From NCBI RefSeq assembly GCF_000720135.1, contig NZ_JOIU01000034.1, positions 12,108-76,107 of the forward strand: a DNA stretch of 64,000 nucleotides. The letters are read 5' to 3'. The stretch's first letter is position 1. Each line of letters begins with the position of its first letter. Shown here piece after piece: positions 1 to 12,570 of the stretch. Both the position numbers and the translations under genes were made by a program. Below the pieces are notes generated by a model. That model had not been told where the DNA came from. It made no database searches and saw only the letters and a list, made by a program, of their open reading frames with translations. Source of the DNA: Streptomyces sp. NRRL S-1022 (GTDB taxonomy: Bacteria; Actinomycetota; Actinomycetes; Streptomycetales; Streptomycetaceae).

Positions 1-2585
<2,585 letters not shown>

Positions 2586-2603
2586 GCGAGCGCCGGTTCC
2601 CAA

Positions 2604-2632
2604 GGGCCCCGTCCGGTTTCCGGGCGGGGCCC
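2604..2632. terminator. Bidirectional hairpin terminator between gcvP and the molbindin gene
   Basis: A 13-bp stem (2604-2616 with 2620-2632, one G-T wobble) closed by a TTT loop lies between two convergent genes, 19 bases after the gcvP stop and 7 bases beyond the molbindin stop. There is no T-tract, as is usual in Streptomyces. Confidence 0.8.
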
Positions 2633-2639
2633 CGCCGTG

Positions 2640-3065
2640 TCACGCCGTCGCCAGGGACACCTCGGTCGCCTTGATGAGCGCGACCACGTCGGAGCCCACG
2701 AAGAGACCCAGGTCGGCGGCGGCGTCCTGGGTGATGACGGCGGTCAGTTCACCGCCGGGCACGGAGATCCGCACGCAGGCCATCGCGGCGCCGGCGGTGA
2801 GACCGATGATCGCACCGGGGAGCTGGTTGCGGATCGACAGGCCCTCGACGCGCTGGGTGGCGAGGGAGACCTCGGTCGACTTCACCAGGGCCCGCACGGG
2901 CGAGCCGGGAGCCAGGGCCAGGTCCTCGGCGGCCTCCCTGGTGACGGCCGCGGTGAGGTCCTGCCCGCCGTCCAGGCGCAGCTTGACGGTGGCCATGACC
3001 TCGCCCGGCTGGATCGCGGTGACCGTGCCGGCGAGCTGGTTGCGGATGCTGAGGGTCATGGGCAT
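2640..3065 (-). CDS. Molbindin: di-Mop (TOBE) molybdate-binding protein
   Basis: A 141-residue cytosolic protein made of two tandem Mop/TOBE repeats. Both begin with the motif LSIRNQL (near residues 5 and 75) and end with a KSTEVSLAT / KATEVSLAT strand, so it is an internal duplication of one ~68-residue domain. Molbindins of this kind store molybdate or tungstate oxyanions. It is the last gene of the mod operon, starting 22 bases after the modC stop on the same strand. A second in-frame ATG (3059) is a possible start. The HTH-TOBE protein upstream of modA carries a similar domain, so the cluster holds several oxyanion-binding modules. Confidence 0.9.
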   Translation of the reverse strand: MPMTLSIRNQLAGTVTAIQPGEVMATVKLRLDGGQDLTAAVTREAAEDLALAPGSPVRALVKSTEVSLATQRVEGLSIRNQLPGAIIGLTAGAAMACVRISVPGGELTAVITQDAAADLGLFVGSDVVALIKATEVSLATA

Positions 3066-3087
3066 CCACGGTAGAGCGCCCGTCCGA

Positions 3088-4211
<1,124 letters not shown>

Positions 4212-4215
<4 letters not shown>

Positions 4216-5072
4216 GACGGTGTCATCCAGCGGTCCCGGAGTCCGGCCAGGACCGTGATCGAGACGGCCAGGAGGACCAGGCTCAGGGAGATGGCTGCCT
4301 CGGGGTCGTTCTGGAGGGCGAGGTAGACCGCGAGCGGCATGGTCTGGGTGCGGCCGGGGAAGTTGCCCGCGAACGTGATCGTCGCGCCGAACTCGCCGAG
4401 CGCCCGGGCCCAGGCCAGCACCGCGCCGGCCGCGACGCCCGGCGCGATGAGCGGCAGCGTGACCCGGCGGAACGCGGTGAAGCGGGAGGCGCCGAGGGTG
4501 GCCGCCGCCTCCTCGTAGCGCGGGTCGGCGGCGCGCAGGGTGCCCTCGACGCTGATGACCAGGAAGGGCATCGCGACGAACGCCTCCGCGACCACGACCC
4601 CGGTGGTGGTGAACGGCAGGGTGATCCCGAACCAGGAGTCCAGCCACTGGCCGATGACGCCGTTGCGGCCGAGGGCCAGCAGCAGTGCCACACCGCCGAC
4701 GACCGGGGGCAGGACGAGGGGCAGGGTGACCAGGGCCCGTACGAACCCCCGCCCGGGGAACTCCGTACGGGCCAGCAGCCAGGCGAGCGGCACGCCCAGG
4801 ACGAGGCTCACGGCCGTCGCCGCGGTCGCGCTGACCAGGGACAGCTGCAGCGCCTGCCATACCTCGGTACTGGTCAGCTGGTCCGGCAGGCTGCGCCAGG
4901 GCGCGCGGATCAGCAGCGCGAGCAGCGGCAGCAGCAGGAACGCCAGGGCCAGCACGCCCGGCAGCAGCAGCGGCAGCGGCACCCCGCGCCGGGCCCCCGT
5001 GCCGGCGCGGCGGCGCCGCGGCCGGCCCGTGCGGGGGGCGGTCGCGGCGCCGGGTTCACCGAGCGGGGTCAC
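4212..5072 (-). CDS. modB: Molybdate ABC transporter, permease
   Basis: A 286-residue inner-membrane permease with a basic N-terminal tail and about six hydrophobic segments. The EAA cytoplasmic loop that docks to ModC reads EEAAATLGASRFTAFRRVTL. It starts with GTG (5070-5072) overlapping the modA stop in a GTGA quartet and ends overlapping the modC start in ATGA, so modA-modB-modC are translationally coupled. Length and topology are normal for ModB/CysT-type permeases; molybdate rather than sulfate is inferred from the molbindin and TOBE neighbours. Confidence 0.93.
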
Positions 5073-5884
5073 GGCTTGAGGAACCCGGCCCCGCTCAGCA
5101 CCCGCTGACCCTCGGCGGACCGCACGAGGGCGATGAACGCCTTGGCGGCCTCGGCGTTCCGGGAGTTCTTCAGCAGGGCGATCGGGTAGTCGTTGATCGC
5201 GTGGGCGGACTCGGGGAACTCCACGCCCTGCACCTTGTCACCTGCGGCCTTCACATCGGTCCGGTAGACCACCGCCGCGTCGGCCTCCTTCAGCGCCACC
5301 TTGGTCAGGGCGCCCTTGACGTCCTGCTCGTAGGAGACGGGGGTGAGCGTCAGCTTGCCGGCGTCCAGCGCCTTCCGGGCGGCGGCGCCGCAGGGCACGG
5401 TCTCGTCGCACAGGACGACCTTGAGACCGGACTTGGTGAGGTCCTTCAGGGAGGCCACCCCATGCGGGTTGCCCGGCACGGTGGCGATCTCCAGCTGGTT
5501 GCGGACGAAGGTGGCCGGGGTGCCGGCCGCGTCCTTCTTGTCCGTCACGAGCGCCATGGTCTTGGGGCTGGCCGCGGCGAACACGTCCGCCGGGGCGCCG
5601 CCGGTGATGCTCGCGGCGAGGCTGTCGCTGCCGCCGAAGTTGAAGCTGACCTTGGTGCCCGGGTGGTCCCGCTCGAACGTCCGGCCCAGGCTCGTGAAGC
5701 TCTCCTTCAGGGAGGCCGCCGCGAACACGGTGACCGTGCCGGAGAGCTTCGGGGACGCCGGCGTGCCGGAGTTGCCGGCGGAGTCCGACGAGGAGGAGCA
5801 GGCGCTCAGCGCCATCAGGGCGGCGGCTCCCGCACCGGCCAGCTGCCACATCCGCCGGGTCCGGCGCACGGAACGGGTCATCAC
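5069..5884 (-). CDS. modA: Molybdate-binding lipoprotein
   Basis: A 271-residue periplasmic-binding-type lipoprotein. The N-terminus is arginine-rich, followed by a hydrophobic stretch and the lipobox LSAC (Cys near residue 29), so it is anchored outside the membrane. The mature part has the ModA features VFAAASLKESF and GGSDSLAASITGGAPADVF, where oxyanion-contacting Ser residues sit. Two start codons are adjacent, GTG at 5884 and ATG at 5881; the GAGGAG at 5892-5897 (complement) is 7 bases from the GTG and 10 from the ATG, so GTG is slightly favoured. First gene of modABC-molbindin. Confidence 0.94.
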   Translation of the reverse strand: MMTRSVRRTRRMWQLAGAGAAALMALSACSSSSDSAGNSGTPASPKLSGTVTVFAAASLKESFTSLGRTFERDHPGTKVSFNFGGSDSLAASITGGAPADVFAAASPKTMALVTDKKDAAGTPATFVRNQLEIATVPGNPHGVASLKDLTKSGLKVVLCDETVPCGAAARKALDAGKLTLTPVSYEQDVKGALTKVALKEADAAVVYRTDVKAAGDKVQGVEFPESAHAINDYPIALLKNSRNAEAAKAFIALVRSAEGQRVLSGAGFLKP

Positions 5885-5931
5885 GGATCTACTCCTCGGG
5901 GTCGGTCACACCAGCGTCGCGCCCTGCGACG

Positions 5932-5959
5932 ATGATACTGCCGCATCTGCGAGGTGTAA
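5932..5959 (-). promoter_or_regulatory. Candidate promoter of the modABC operon
   Basis: On the complement strand TTACAC (5954-5959) and TATCAT (5932-5937) are separated by 16 bases, placing a start about 40 bases before modA. The match to TTGACN/TANNNT is moderate. The 165-base gap up to the HTH-TOBE gene has several GCAT/CGCAT words but no clean palindrome that I would call a ModE-type operator. Confidence 0.35.
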
Positions 5960-6049
5960 GTCCCTTGTCGTATCGCATGAGCCGTGCATTCGCGACTTGT
6001 AGCTTGCATGTGCGGTCACGTGACGGCTGCCCGTGAACCGGCGTCCGGG

Positions 6050-6445
6050 TCAGGTGCGGTCGATGTGCACGTTGGTGGACTTCACGCGGGCGGTGGCCTC
6101 CATGCCGACCTCCAGGCCCAGCTCCTCCACGGCCTCGCGGGTCAGCAGTGACACGAGCCGGTGCGGGCCGGCCTGGATCTCCACCTGGGCGGCGACGTCG
6201 CCGAGCTTGATCGCGGTGACGATGCCGGGGAAGGCGTTGCGGACGGAGGTGTGCGAGGCCTCCTCCTCGGCGCCGCCGCCCTTGGCCAGTTCGACGGAGA
6301 ACGCGGCGAGGTCCCTGCCGTCGACGAGCCGGCGCCCGGACTCGTCGCGGTGGGTGGCCACCCGGCCGGCGTCGGCCCAGCGGCGGGCGGTGTCCGGGCT
6401 GACGCCGAGCAGCCGCGCGGCCTGGCCGATCGTGTAGGACTGCAT
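6050..6445 (-). CDS. HTH-TOBE molybdate-responsive DNA-binding protein
   Basis: A 131-residue protein. Residues 1-60 form an excisionase/MerR-like helix-turn-helix (YTIGQAARLLGVSPDTARRW). Residues 65-131 form one Mop/TOBE domain beginning SVRNAFPGIVTAIK and ending STNVHIDRT. It sits upstream of modABC on the same strand, so by context it is the molybdate-sensing regulator of that operon, analogous in role to but different in architecture from ModE. The ATG at 6443-6445 was chosen because the HTH begins immediately after it; the longer open frame to 6628 is within the permease gene. DNA binding has not been shown for this protein; it is inferred. Confidence 0.85.
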   Translation of the reverse strand: MQSYTIGQAARLLGVSPDTARRWADAGRVATHRDESGRRLVDGRDLAAFSVELAKGGGAEEEASHTSVRNAFPGIVTAIKLGDVAAQVEIQAGPHRLVSLLTREAVEELGLEVGMEATARVKSTNVHIDRT

Positions 6446-6489
6446 GCCGGTCACGATAGGGCCACCCGCCGGGAACCGGGGACCAGGGG

Positions 6490-8448
6490 TCAGCCCACGT
6501 GGACGCGGGGACGGCGGGTGCGGTCGGGTTCCGCCTCGCGGAGTACCTCGCGGGTGACCGGTGCGACCTCGCCCTGTCCGAAGAGGAAGAAGCGCAGGAA
6601 GTTGGCGAACGGACTGCCCTCGGTCCACTCGAAGTAGATGTGCGGGATGCAGCCCGTGAGGTCGCGGACGTGCAGCAGCAGCGCGGCCAGGGCGTTCGGG
6701 ATGGAGGCGGACTCCAGCGTCAGCACCCGGTAGCGGCCGTGCAGCACCTCACCGTGCGCGGTCAGGCCCGCCTCGAACTCGGACGGGTCCGTGACCGTGA
6801 CCTCCAGGAAGATGAAGTCCTCCTGCTCGGGCAAGTCGTGGTCGGTGCGGATCTGCTCGATCTTGTCGCGGTACTCGGCGTGGTCACGCCGGTCGGGCTC
6901 GTTGGCGATGAACCGCATCTTACGGCTGGCCATGTCCCGGACGAATCGTTCCGCCATGGGGTCGAGCGACACACTGGTCACCCGCAGCTCGAAGGCACGG
7001 GCCAGCCGGGACAGCAGCGAGACCAGCATGATGCCGGCGATGAAACAGGCACCGATCTTCACACCGTCCGGGCGCTCGATGACGTTCACTACGGTGGTGT
7101 AGAGGAACACCGCGGAGATCACCGCGAACACGACGGTCCAGCCGTGCTGCCCCGCCTTGCGCGCGGCGATGGTCACCGCGATCGCGGCCGAGCTGATCAG
7201 TACCAGCACACCGGTGGCGTAGGCGCCGCCCTGTTTGTCGACGTTGGCGTCGAAGAGCCAGGTCACCAGGAAGGCGATCAGCGTGAAGACGAGGACCATC
7301 GGGCGCACGGCCCGGGCCCAGTGCGGGGCCATGCCGTAGCGGGGCAGGTAGCGCGGCATCAGGTTGAGCAGGCCGGCCATGGCGGAGGCGCCGGCGAACC
7401 ACAGGATGGCGATGGTCGAGACGTCGTACACCGTGCCGAAGGCGTTGCCCAGGTACTCGTGCGCGAGGTAGGCGAGCGCGCGGCCGTTGGCCTGGCCGCC
7501 CGTCCGGAACTCCTTCTCCGGGATCAGCAGCGTGGTGATGAAGCTGGTGGCGATCAGGAAGCAGCTCATGATGAGCGCGGCGGTGGTCAGGAGCTTCTTG
7601 GTGTCCCGGATCCGGCCGGCGGGCCGCTGTTCGGTGTCACCCGGGTCGCCCTGGACGTGCGGCATGACGGCGACACCGGTCTCGAAGCCGGACAGGCCCA
7701 GGGCGAGCTTCGGGAAGACGATGAGCGCCACGCCGATCATCATGAAGACGTTGCCGTGCTGCGCGGTCAGCGCCGTGCCCCAGTCGGTGATCACGTGCCC
7801 GGCGGTGAAGACGTGCCACAGGCCGGTGATCACGACGACCAGGTTGAGGGCGAGGTACACGCCCACCAGGACGACCGCCACCCCGATGGCCTCCAGGAAG
7901 CCCTTGAGGAAGACCGCGCCGAGCAGCGCCACGAGGATCAGCGTGATCAGCATCTGCTTGCCCTCCAGGGCCTGCGTCAGATGCGGGTTCTCCACCAGGT
8001 GGGTGGAGGCGTCGGCGGCGGAGAGCGTGATGGTGATCAGGAAGTCGGTCGCCGCGAAGCCCAGCAGGGTGAGCACGAAGAGCTTGCCCTGCCAGAACGA
8101 CAGCAGGCGCTCCAGCATCGCGATCGAGCCCTCGCCGTGCGGGCTCTCCTCGGCCACCCGGCGGTAGACCGGCAGGGCGCCGGCCAGGGTCACGAGGACG
8201 AGCACGATGGTCGCCACGGGTGAGAGCAGACCGGCCGCCAGGGCCGCGATGCCGGGCTGGTAGCCGAGGGTGGAGAAGTAGTCGACACCGGTCAGGCACA
8301 TCACGCGCCACCAGCGCTGTCCCTGGTGCGGCGGCTCCGGCTCGGCGTGCGGTCCGGTGTGGCCGCCGTTCTTGCCCATGTCGGACAGTCCCTCCAGCAT
8401 CCAGGCGCGCAGGCGGCTGGTACTGGGAGGGCGCTCGGTCGTGGCCAT
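6490..8448 (-). CDS. APC-superfamily permease with a cytosolic C-terminal domain
   Basis: A 652-residue membrane protein. About 60 hydrophilic residues precede roughly 12 hydrophobic segments (about residues 60-500). A soluble C-terminal domain of about 150 residues follows, containing [17 protein letters not shown]. The first membrane region, [20 protein letters not shown], resembles APC-type amino-acid/polyamine and potassium permeases, where the unwound first helix contacts substrate. I cannot assign the substrate. It is a single gene with 44 bases separating it from the HTH-TOBE gene downstream on the same strand, which may be read through. A weak promoter-like TTGACG lies at 8556-8561 on the complement. 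Confidence 0.8.
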   Translation of the reverse strand: MATTERPPSTSRLRAWMLEGLSDMGKNGGHTGPHAEPEPPHQGQRWWRVMCLTGVDYFSTLGYQPGIAALAAGLLSPVATIVLVLVTLAGALPVYRRVAEESPHGEGSIAMLERLLSFWQGKLFVLTLLGFAATDFLITITLSAADASTHLVENPHLTQALEGKQMLITLILVALLGAVFLKGFLEAIGVAVVLVGVYLALNLVVVITGLWHVFTAGHVITDWGTALTAQHGNVFMMIGVALIVFPKLALGLSGFETGVAVMPHVQGDPGDTEQRPAGRIRDTKKLLTTAALIMSCFLIATSFITTLLIPEKEFRTGGQANGRALAYLAHEYLGNAFGTVYDVSTIAILWFAGASAMAGLLNLMPRYLPRYGMAPHWARAVRPMVLVFTLIAFLVTWLFDANVDKQGGAYATGVLVLISSAAIAVTIAARKAGQHGWTVVFAVISAVFLYTTVVNVIERPDGVKIGACFIAGIMLVSLLSRLARAFELRVTSVSLDPMAERFVRDMASRKMRFIANEPDRRDHAEYRDKIEQIRTDHDLPEQEDFIFLEVTVTDPSEFEAGLTAHGEVLHGRYRVLTLESASIPNALAALLLHVRDLTGCIPHIYFEWTEGSPFANFLRFFLFGQGEVAPVTREVLREAEPDRTRRPRVHVG

Positions 8449-8690
8449 CGGCGTGCTCCTGGGGTACGGCTCGGCTGTTCTGGGCCATCACGCGGACGGC
8501 GGCACCAGCGTAAGCAGAGCGTGACGCCCGGGCCTATGGATCAGGGCTCCGGCGGCGTCAATCTTGCGTTAAGAATGGCCTCCGGAAAGGGCGCCCGCCG
8601 GAAGAACAGGAGGCCGGAGGCGGTGTACCGGGGCGCAGCCGGGCGGGTGACCCCCGGCCGGTGGCCGGCTCGGGCGGCGGCCACCGAGCG

Positions 8691-9248
8691 TCACTCCAGT
8701 CCGGATGCCCGGAACACGCCGAGGGCCGTCTCGCTGTCCACGCGGCGGGCCAGGCGGTGCAGGGCGGCCGTGCCGCACAGCAGCGTGCCGGCCGCCTCGG
8801 AGGCGCGGGCGCCCTCGTCGAGCCGGTACCACAGCTCCGGGTTGCGGATGAGGACGTCGGGGTCGATCTCGACCCGGTTGCCGAGGGTGTCGCGAAGCAC
8901 CAGGCGCTGGGCGACACCGTCCAGCGGGCTCGCGGCGGCCAGCAGATCGGTGCGGACGCGGCGGGTGCGCAGCAGCCGGCGGCTCGCCAGCCAGCCCGGA
9001 CCGGCCGACACGCGCACCGGGACCAGCACGAGGAGCAGGAGCAGGGCCAGCAGGAGCCACAGGGCGGCGCGCCCCCAGGTCAGTGAGCCGGCGGTCCGGT
9101 CCACGCCCAGCAGCAGCCCGAACAGCGCACCGGCACACCGGCCCGCGCTGCGTACCTCCCCGGCCCAGCTCCGGTCGTACACGACGGTCCCGGCGCCGGA
9201 CGGGTACGAGCCGGTCGCCCGGGGGAGGATGCGGTCGCGGTGCTCCAT
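8691..9248 (-). CDS. Conserved hypothetical membrane protein
   Basis: A 185-residue protein I do not recognise as a named family. Residues 1-50 are hydrophilic, residues about 55-82 contain two closely spaced hydrophobic stretches (WLLLALLLLLVLVPV in the second), and the remaining hundred residues are soluble with charged, helical character. This suggests a membrane-anchored protein with a cytosolic tail. The ATG at 9246-9248 is the only upstream start. The 242 bases between its stop and the permease start contain no other gene. Codon usage is normal for the chromosome, so it is likely a real gene. Confidence 0.65.
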   Translation of the reverse strand: MEHRDRILPRATGSYPSGAGTVVYDRSWAGEVRSAGRCAGALFGLLLGVDRTAGSLTWGRAALWLLLALLLLLVLVPVRVSAGPGWLASRRLLRTRRVRTDLLAAASPLDGVAQRLVLRDTLGNRVEIDPDVLIRNPELWYRLDEGARASEAAGTLLCGTAALHRLARRVDSETALGVFRASGLE

Positions 9249-9363
9249 GAGGACGACGGTAGACCGCCGGCGGCGAGGCGCACCTCCCCTTGACGGCGCC
9301 CTGACGGCGGAGCGGGCGTTCTTGACGGGATGGCAGCGCGGCGACCGCCGGCCGCCGCCCGGT

Positions 9364-9894
9364 TCACAGTCCCCGCGTGTCCAGCCGCAGGTGCCAGGTG
9401 TTGCGGCGGTGGACGGAGAGCAGCTCCGACTCCAGGGGGGACGGGGGGACCGCCAGGACCGGACAGCGGGCGTGGGACACGCAGTGGCGGGAGACGCGGG
9501 CCGCGAAGGGGCGTTGCAGTCCGCGCCGGCCCGTGCCGACGACCAGGACGTCGGTCTCCCGGTCGGCGGTCGCCACCAGGGCCGGGCCCGGGGCGCCGCG
9601 CACGACGACGGCGTGCACCGGTACGCCGGGACCGTCCGGGCCGAGGATCTCGTGGAGGACCGAGGCCAGCCGCTGCTTGGCCAGGCGCCGCCACTCCTGG
9701 AGCAGCGGGCCGGCGGCGGGGGCGCGGCGCGCGGCGGGATCGCCGCCCGGCGGCTCCCAGGCCAGCACCGGCCACAGCTCGGCTCCCAGCCGCCGGGCCA
9801 GCGCGGTGGCCCGGCGCAGGGCCGTGACGCTGTTCAGGGAACCGCTCACGCCGACCACCACGCGGGCGACCGCCGAGGCGTCGTTACCGGACAT
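9364..9894 (-). CDS. Universal stress protein (UspA family), single domain
   Basis: A 176-residue cytosolic protein with one Usp fold. The N-terminal strand reads VARVVVGVSGSLNSVTALRRA, and the ATP/ribose-binding segment near residues 130-150 reads VVGTGRRGL followed by S...C..H..CPVLAVP. The canonical G-2x-G-9x-G(S/T) pattern is only partly conserved: the first loop is GTGRRG and the later loop has RVSRHCVSH. ATP binding is therefore plausible but not certain. The ATG at 9892-9894 is preceded by a purine-rich stretch; the longer frame upstream is noncoding. It is transcribed divergently from the xylan operon. Confidence 0.85.
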   Translation of the reverse strand: MSGNDASAVARVVVGVSGSLNSVTALRRATALARRLGAELWPVLAWEPPGGDPAARRAPAAGPLLQEWRRLAKQRLASVLHEILGPDGPGVPVHAVVVRGAPGPALVATADRETDVLVVGTGRRGLQRPFAARVSRHCVSHARCPVLAVPPSPLESELLSVHRRNTWHLRLDTRGL

Positions 9895-10098
9895 GGCTCC
9901 ACCGTCCCGGGCAAGCTCTCGCTCCCTTCCATCCCACTCCCGCGCCGGCGATCCGACCAGCCGGAGGGCCGGTCCGCCCCGCCGGGTCCCCTCGGGCCGG
10001 GCCGGATGCGGCGCCGTGGCCGAAACATTCGGCCTTCGCGGGGGACCGCGCCGCCTCCGGCGGGTTCGGTCGTGTGCCCGCCACCTCGTGCAGACACC

Positions 10099-10127
10099 TT
10101 GACGCTCCCAACGCGCCTTCCTAGAGT
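10099..10127 (+). promoter_or_regulatory. Promoter of the xylan-utilisation operon
   Basis: TTGACG (10099-10104) and TAGAGT (10122-10127) are separated by exactly 17 bases, a close match to the Streptomyces vegetative promoter. Transcription should start near 10134, inside the first operator box, leaving a leader of about 130 bases. The whole 9895-10266 gap (372 bases) contains this control region and no gene. Confidence 0.75.
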
Positions 10128-10133
10128 CGCCGT

Positions 10134-10258
10134 TCGGAACGTTCGAGGAATAACTCGAATGTTTCGGCCCGCCGGTGGTCGACGAGTGCGTCGGCGGCTC
10201 TCGGTGGTGCCCGATCTTCTCAGTCGGGACCCTCTCCGATGCAACTCGAAAGTTTCGA
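10134..10258 (+). promoter_or_regulatory. Three CGAA-N-TTCG-type operator boxes of the xylan operon
   Basis: Box 3, TCGAAAGTTTCGA (10246-10258), is a perfect palindrome around a central G and overlaps the ribosome binding site of the binding-protein gene. Box 2, TCGAATGTTTCGG (10155-10167), differs at two positions. Box 1, TCGGAACGTTCGA (10134-10146), contains a perfect GAACGTTC core. Boxes 1 and 2 start 21 bases apart, two helical turns, and cover the predicted start site. Similar CGAAA-N-TTTCG boxes are known upstream of Streptomyces xylanase and xylobiose-transport genes, where a LacI-family repressor responds to xylo-oligosaccharides. Confidence 0.7.
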
Positions 10259-10266
10259 AGGAGCGC

Positions 10267-11565
10267 ATGATGGGCGACCCTGCACTGTCCCGCCGCGGAT
10301 TTCTGGCGGCCTCCGTCGGCGCCGGCCTGGGGGTGACCGCACTCAGCGGCTGCGGCGGCGACTCGGACGGAGGGTCGTCCTCGGGGACGACCACGATCGA
10401 GTGGTGGAACATCTCGACCACGCAACCCACCAAGACCGTGTGGGCGGCCCTGGCCAAGAAGTTCGAGGCCGACAACCCCACGGTCAAGGTGAAGATCGTC
10501 CAGCTGGAGAACGACGCCTACAAGTCGAAGATGACCGCGCTGATCGCCTCCGGGAAACTGCCGGACGTCTTCCACACCTGGGGCGGCGGCGTGCTGCGGC
10601 AGCAGGTCGACGCCGGACTGGTCGAGGACCTCACCGACCGCACCAAGGGCTGGGCCGACGGCCTGCTGCCGGTGGCGAAGGAGCCGTACCTCCTGGACGG
10701 CAAGGCGTACGGCATCCCGTTCGACATCGGCATGATCGGCTTCTGGTACAACAAGGCGCTCTTCAAGAAGGCCGGGATCAGCACACCCCCGACCACCTGG
10801 AGCGGCTTCCTGGACGCCGTACGGAAGCTGAAAGCTGCCGGCGTCACGCCGCTCGCCCTGGCGGGCAAGGAGAAGTGGCCCGGCATGTACTACTGGGCGT
10901 ACCTGGCGATGCGCACCGCCGGTGTCGACGCGCTCCGCGCGGCCAGCGAGAGCAAGGACTTCACCGGTCCCGGCTTCGTCCAGGCCGGACAGCACCTGAA
11001 GGAGCTGGTGGACCTCCAGCCGTTCCAGAAGGGCTTCCTCGGCGCCGCCTACTCCACCCCGACGGGTCAGGCCGCCGGCGTCGGCAACGGCAAGGCGGCG
11101 ATGGAACTCATGGGCCAGTGGGCCCCGGTCGTGGAGGCCGACGCCGGCAAGGGCCTCGGCGCGAACCTGGGCTTCTTCCCGTTCCCGGAGGTCGAGGGCG
11201 GCAACGGCAAGATCACCGAAGTGTTCGGCGGAGGCGGCGGACACGCCCTGCGCCGGGGAGCCCCGCAGGCCGCCGTCGACTTCCTGAAGTTCTTCGCCTC
11301 ACAGACCACCGACTCGGAACTGGTGAAGAAGACCGGGGTGCTGCCGGTCGTCCCGGCCGCCGAGTCCGCGCTCACCGACCCCAACCTCAAGGCCGTGCAA
11401 GCCCAGTTGAAGGCCGCCACCGGCTTCCAGCTCTACCTCGACCAGGCCTACGCGCCCGCCGTCGGCCAGGAGATCAACGACAGCGTGGCCGCGCTCATCG
11501 CCGGCTCCAAGTCGGCCGAGCAGGTCACGCAGTCGATCACCCGGACCGCCAAGGAAGAGCAGTAG
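10267..11565 (+). CDS. Xylo-oligosaccharide-binding lipoprotein of an ABC importer
   Basis: A 432-residue extracytoplasmic sugar-binding protein (family 1). The N-terminus carries a twin-arginine motif SRRGFLAA, a hydrophobic stretch and the lipobox LSGC, so it is probably a Tat-exported lipoprotein. The mature protein begins with a Gly/Ser linker and the strand EWWNISTTQPT. Two ATGs are adjacent (10267, 10270); GAAGGAG at 10257-10263 is 3 bases from the first and 6 from the second, so 10270 is at least as likely. First gene of an operon with two permeases and a GH10 xylanase, which points to xylobiose or longer xylo-oligomers as ligand. That ligand is inferred from context only. Confidence 0.88.
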   Translation: MMGDPALSRRGFLAASVGAGLGVTALSGCGGDSDGGSSSGTTTIEWWNISTTQPTKTVWAALAKKFEADNPTVKVKIVQLENDAYKSKMTALIASGKLPDVFHTWGGGVLRQQVDAGLVEDLTDRTKGWADGLLPVAKEPYLLDGKAYGIPFDIGMIGFWYNKALFKKAGISTPPTTWSGFLDAVRKLKAAGVTPLALAGKEKWPGMYYWAYLAMRTAGVDALRAASESKDFTGPGFVQAGQHLKELVDLQPFQKGFLGAAYSTPTGQAAGVGNGKAAMELMGQWAPVVEADAGKGLGANLGFFPFPEVEGGNGKITEVFGGGGGHALRRGAPQAAVDFLKFFASQTTDSELVKKTGVLPVVPAAESALTDPNLKAVQAQLKAATGFQLYLDQAYAPAVGQEINDSVAALIAGSKSAEQVTQSITRTAKEEQ

Positions 11566-11571
11566 CCGGCG

Positions 11572-12570
11572 ATGACCTCCACCTTCCTCCCGGACCAGCG
11601 CAGCGGTCCCGCCGCGGGCCCCCCGGTCCCGGCCGCCGGCGCGGACCGCGCCCGGACCCGGCGGCGCGCGCTGAACTGGCTCACCGCGGTCGGCTTCCAG
11701 CTGCCCGCGCTGGTGCTGTTCATCGGGCTGGTGCTGCTGCCGGTGCTGTTCGCGCTGTACGCCGCCTTCTTCCGCTGGGGCGGCTTCGGCATGCCCTCCG
11801 ACTACGTCGGCGCCGACAACTTCACCCGCCTCTTCCAGGACGACGTCTTCCTCGGCGACCTGTGGCGCTGCCTGGTACTGGTGCTGTTCTCGCTCGTGCT
11901 CCAGCTGCCGTTCGCGCTGGCCATGGCGGTGCTGCTGAACCAGCGGCTGCGCGGCCGGGCGGTGTACCGGATGCTGTTCTTCGCGCCGTACGTGCTCTCC
12001 GAGGCCATCACCGGCGTGTTGTTCGGCATGGTCTTCGCCCCGGACGACGGACTCGCCGACCATGTCCTGGGCGCCGTCGGCCTGGACGGCCTGGGCGGGG
12101 AGTGGTTCGCCGACCCCTCCTCCGTCATGGCGGCCCTCTTCCTCGTCATGACCTGGAAGTACTTCGGCTTCCACATGATGCTGTACCTGGCCGGACTCCA
12201 GTCGATCCCGGCCGAGTTGACGGAGGCGGCGCTGATCGACGGCGCCGGGCCCTGGCAGCGGTTCCGCAACGTCACCCTGCCGCTGCTCGCGCCCACCCTG
12301 CGCATCAGCGTCTTCCTGTCCGTGATCGGGGCCATCCAGCTGTTCGACCTGGTGTGGGTGATCACCCAGGGCGGCCCCGACCACCACTCCGAGACGATGG
12401 CCGTGACCATGTTCCAGTACGGCTTCAAGCGCTACCAGGTCGGCTACGCCAGCGCGATCAGCGTGGTCATGTTCGGCATCTGCCTCGTCTTCGCCCTCGC
12501 CTACCAGCGGTTCGTGCTCCGCCGCGACCTCCAGGGAGCCACCACGACGATGAGGGGGGACGGCACGTGA
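11572..12570 (+). CDS. Sugar ABC transporter permease 1 (MalF-like)
   Basis: A 332-residue membrane permease with a ~40-residue cytosolic tail, about six transmembrane segments starting at FQLPALVLFIGLVLLPVLF, and the EAA loop ELTEAALIDGAGPWQRFRNV near residue 220. It begins 6 bases after the binding-protein stop and ends in a GTGA overlap with the second permease, so the two are translationally coupled. No ATPase gene is nearby. In Streptomyces the shared ATPase MsiK serves several such CUT1 importers, so the system probably depends on MsiK encoded elsewhere (inference). Confidence 0.9.
   Translation: MTSTFLPDQRSGPAAGPPVPAAGADRARTRRRALNWLTAVGFQLPALVLFIGLVLLPVLFALYAAFFRWGGFGMPSDYVGADNFTRLFQDDVFLGDLWRCLVLVLFSLVLQLPFALAMAVLLNQRLRGRAVYRMLFFAPYVLSEAITGVLFGMVFAPDDGLADHVLGAVGLDGLGGEWFADPSSVMAALFLVMTWKYFGFHMMLYLAGLQSIPAELTEAALIDGAGPWQRFRNVTLPLLAPTLRISVFLSVIGAIQLFDLVWVITQGGPDHHSETMAVTMFQYGFKRYQVGYASAISVVMFGICLVFALAYQRFVLRRDLQGATTTMRGDGT

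Noticed and set aside
4216..4860. N-terminal extension of modC by about 215 codons
   Set aside because: It runs through modB in another frame. The ATGA overlap with modB and the start of the ATPase domain favour 4215.
8449..8690. A c-di-AMP or other riboswitch upstream of the APC permease
   Set aside because: The available leader is short and I could not find the conserved helices. Only a weak promoter-like TTGACG was seen.
8326..10266. Long plus-strand frame leading into the sugar-binding protein
   Set aside because: The true start is at 10267/10270 behind a ribosome site, signal peptide and promoter. The upstream part lies antisense to three minus-strand genes.
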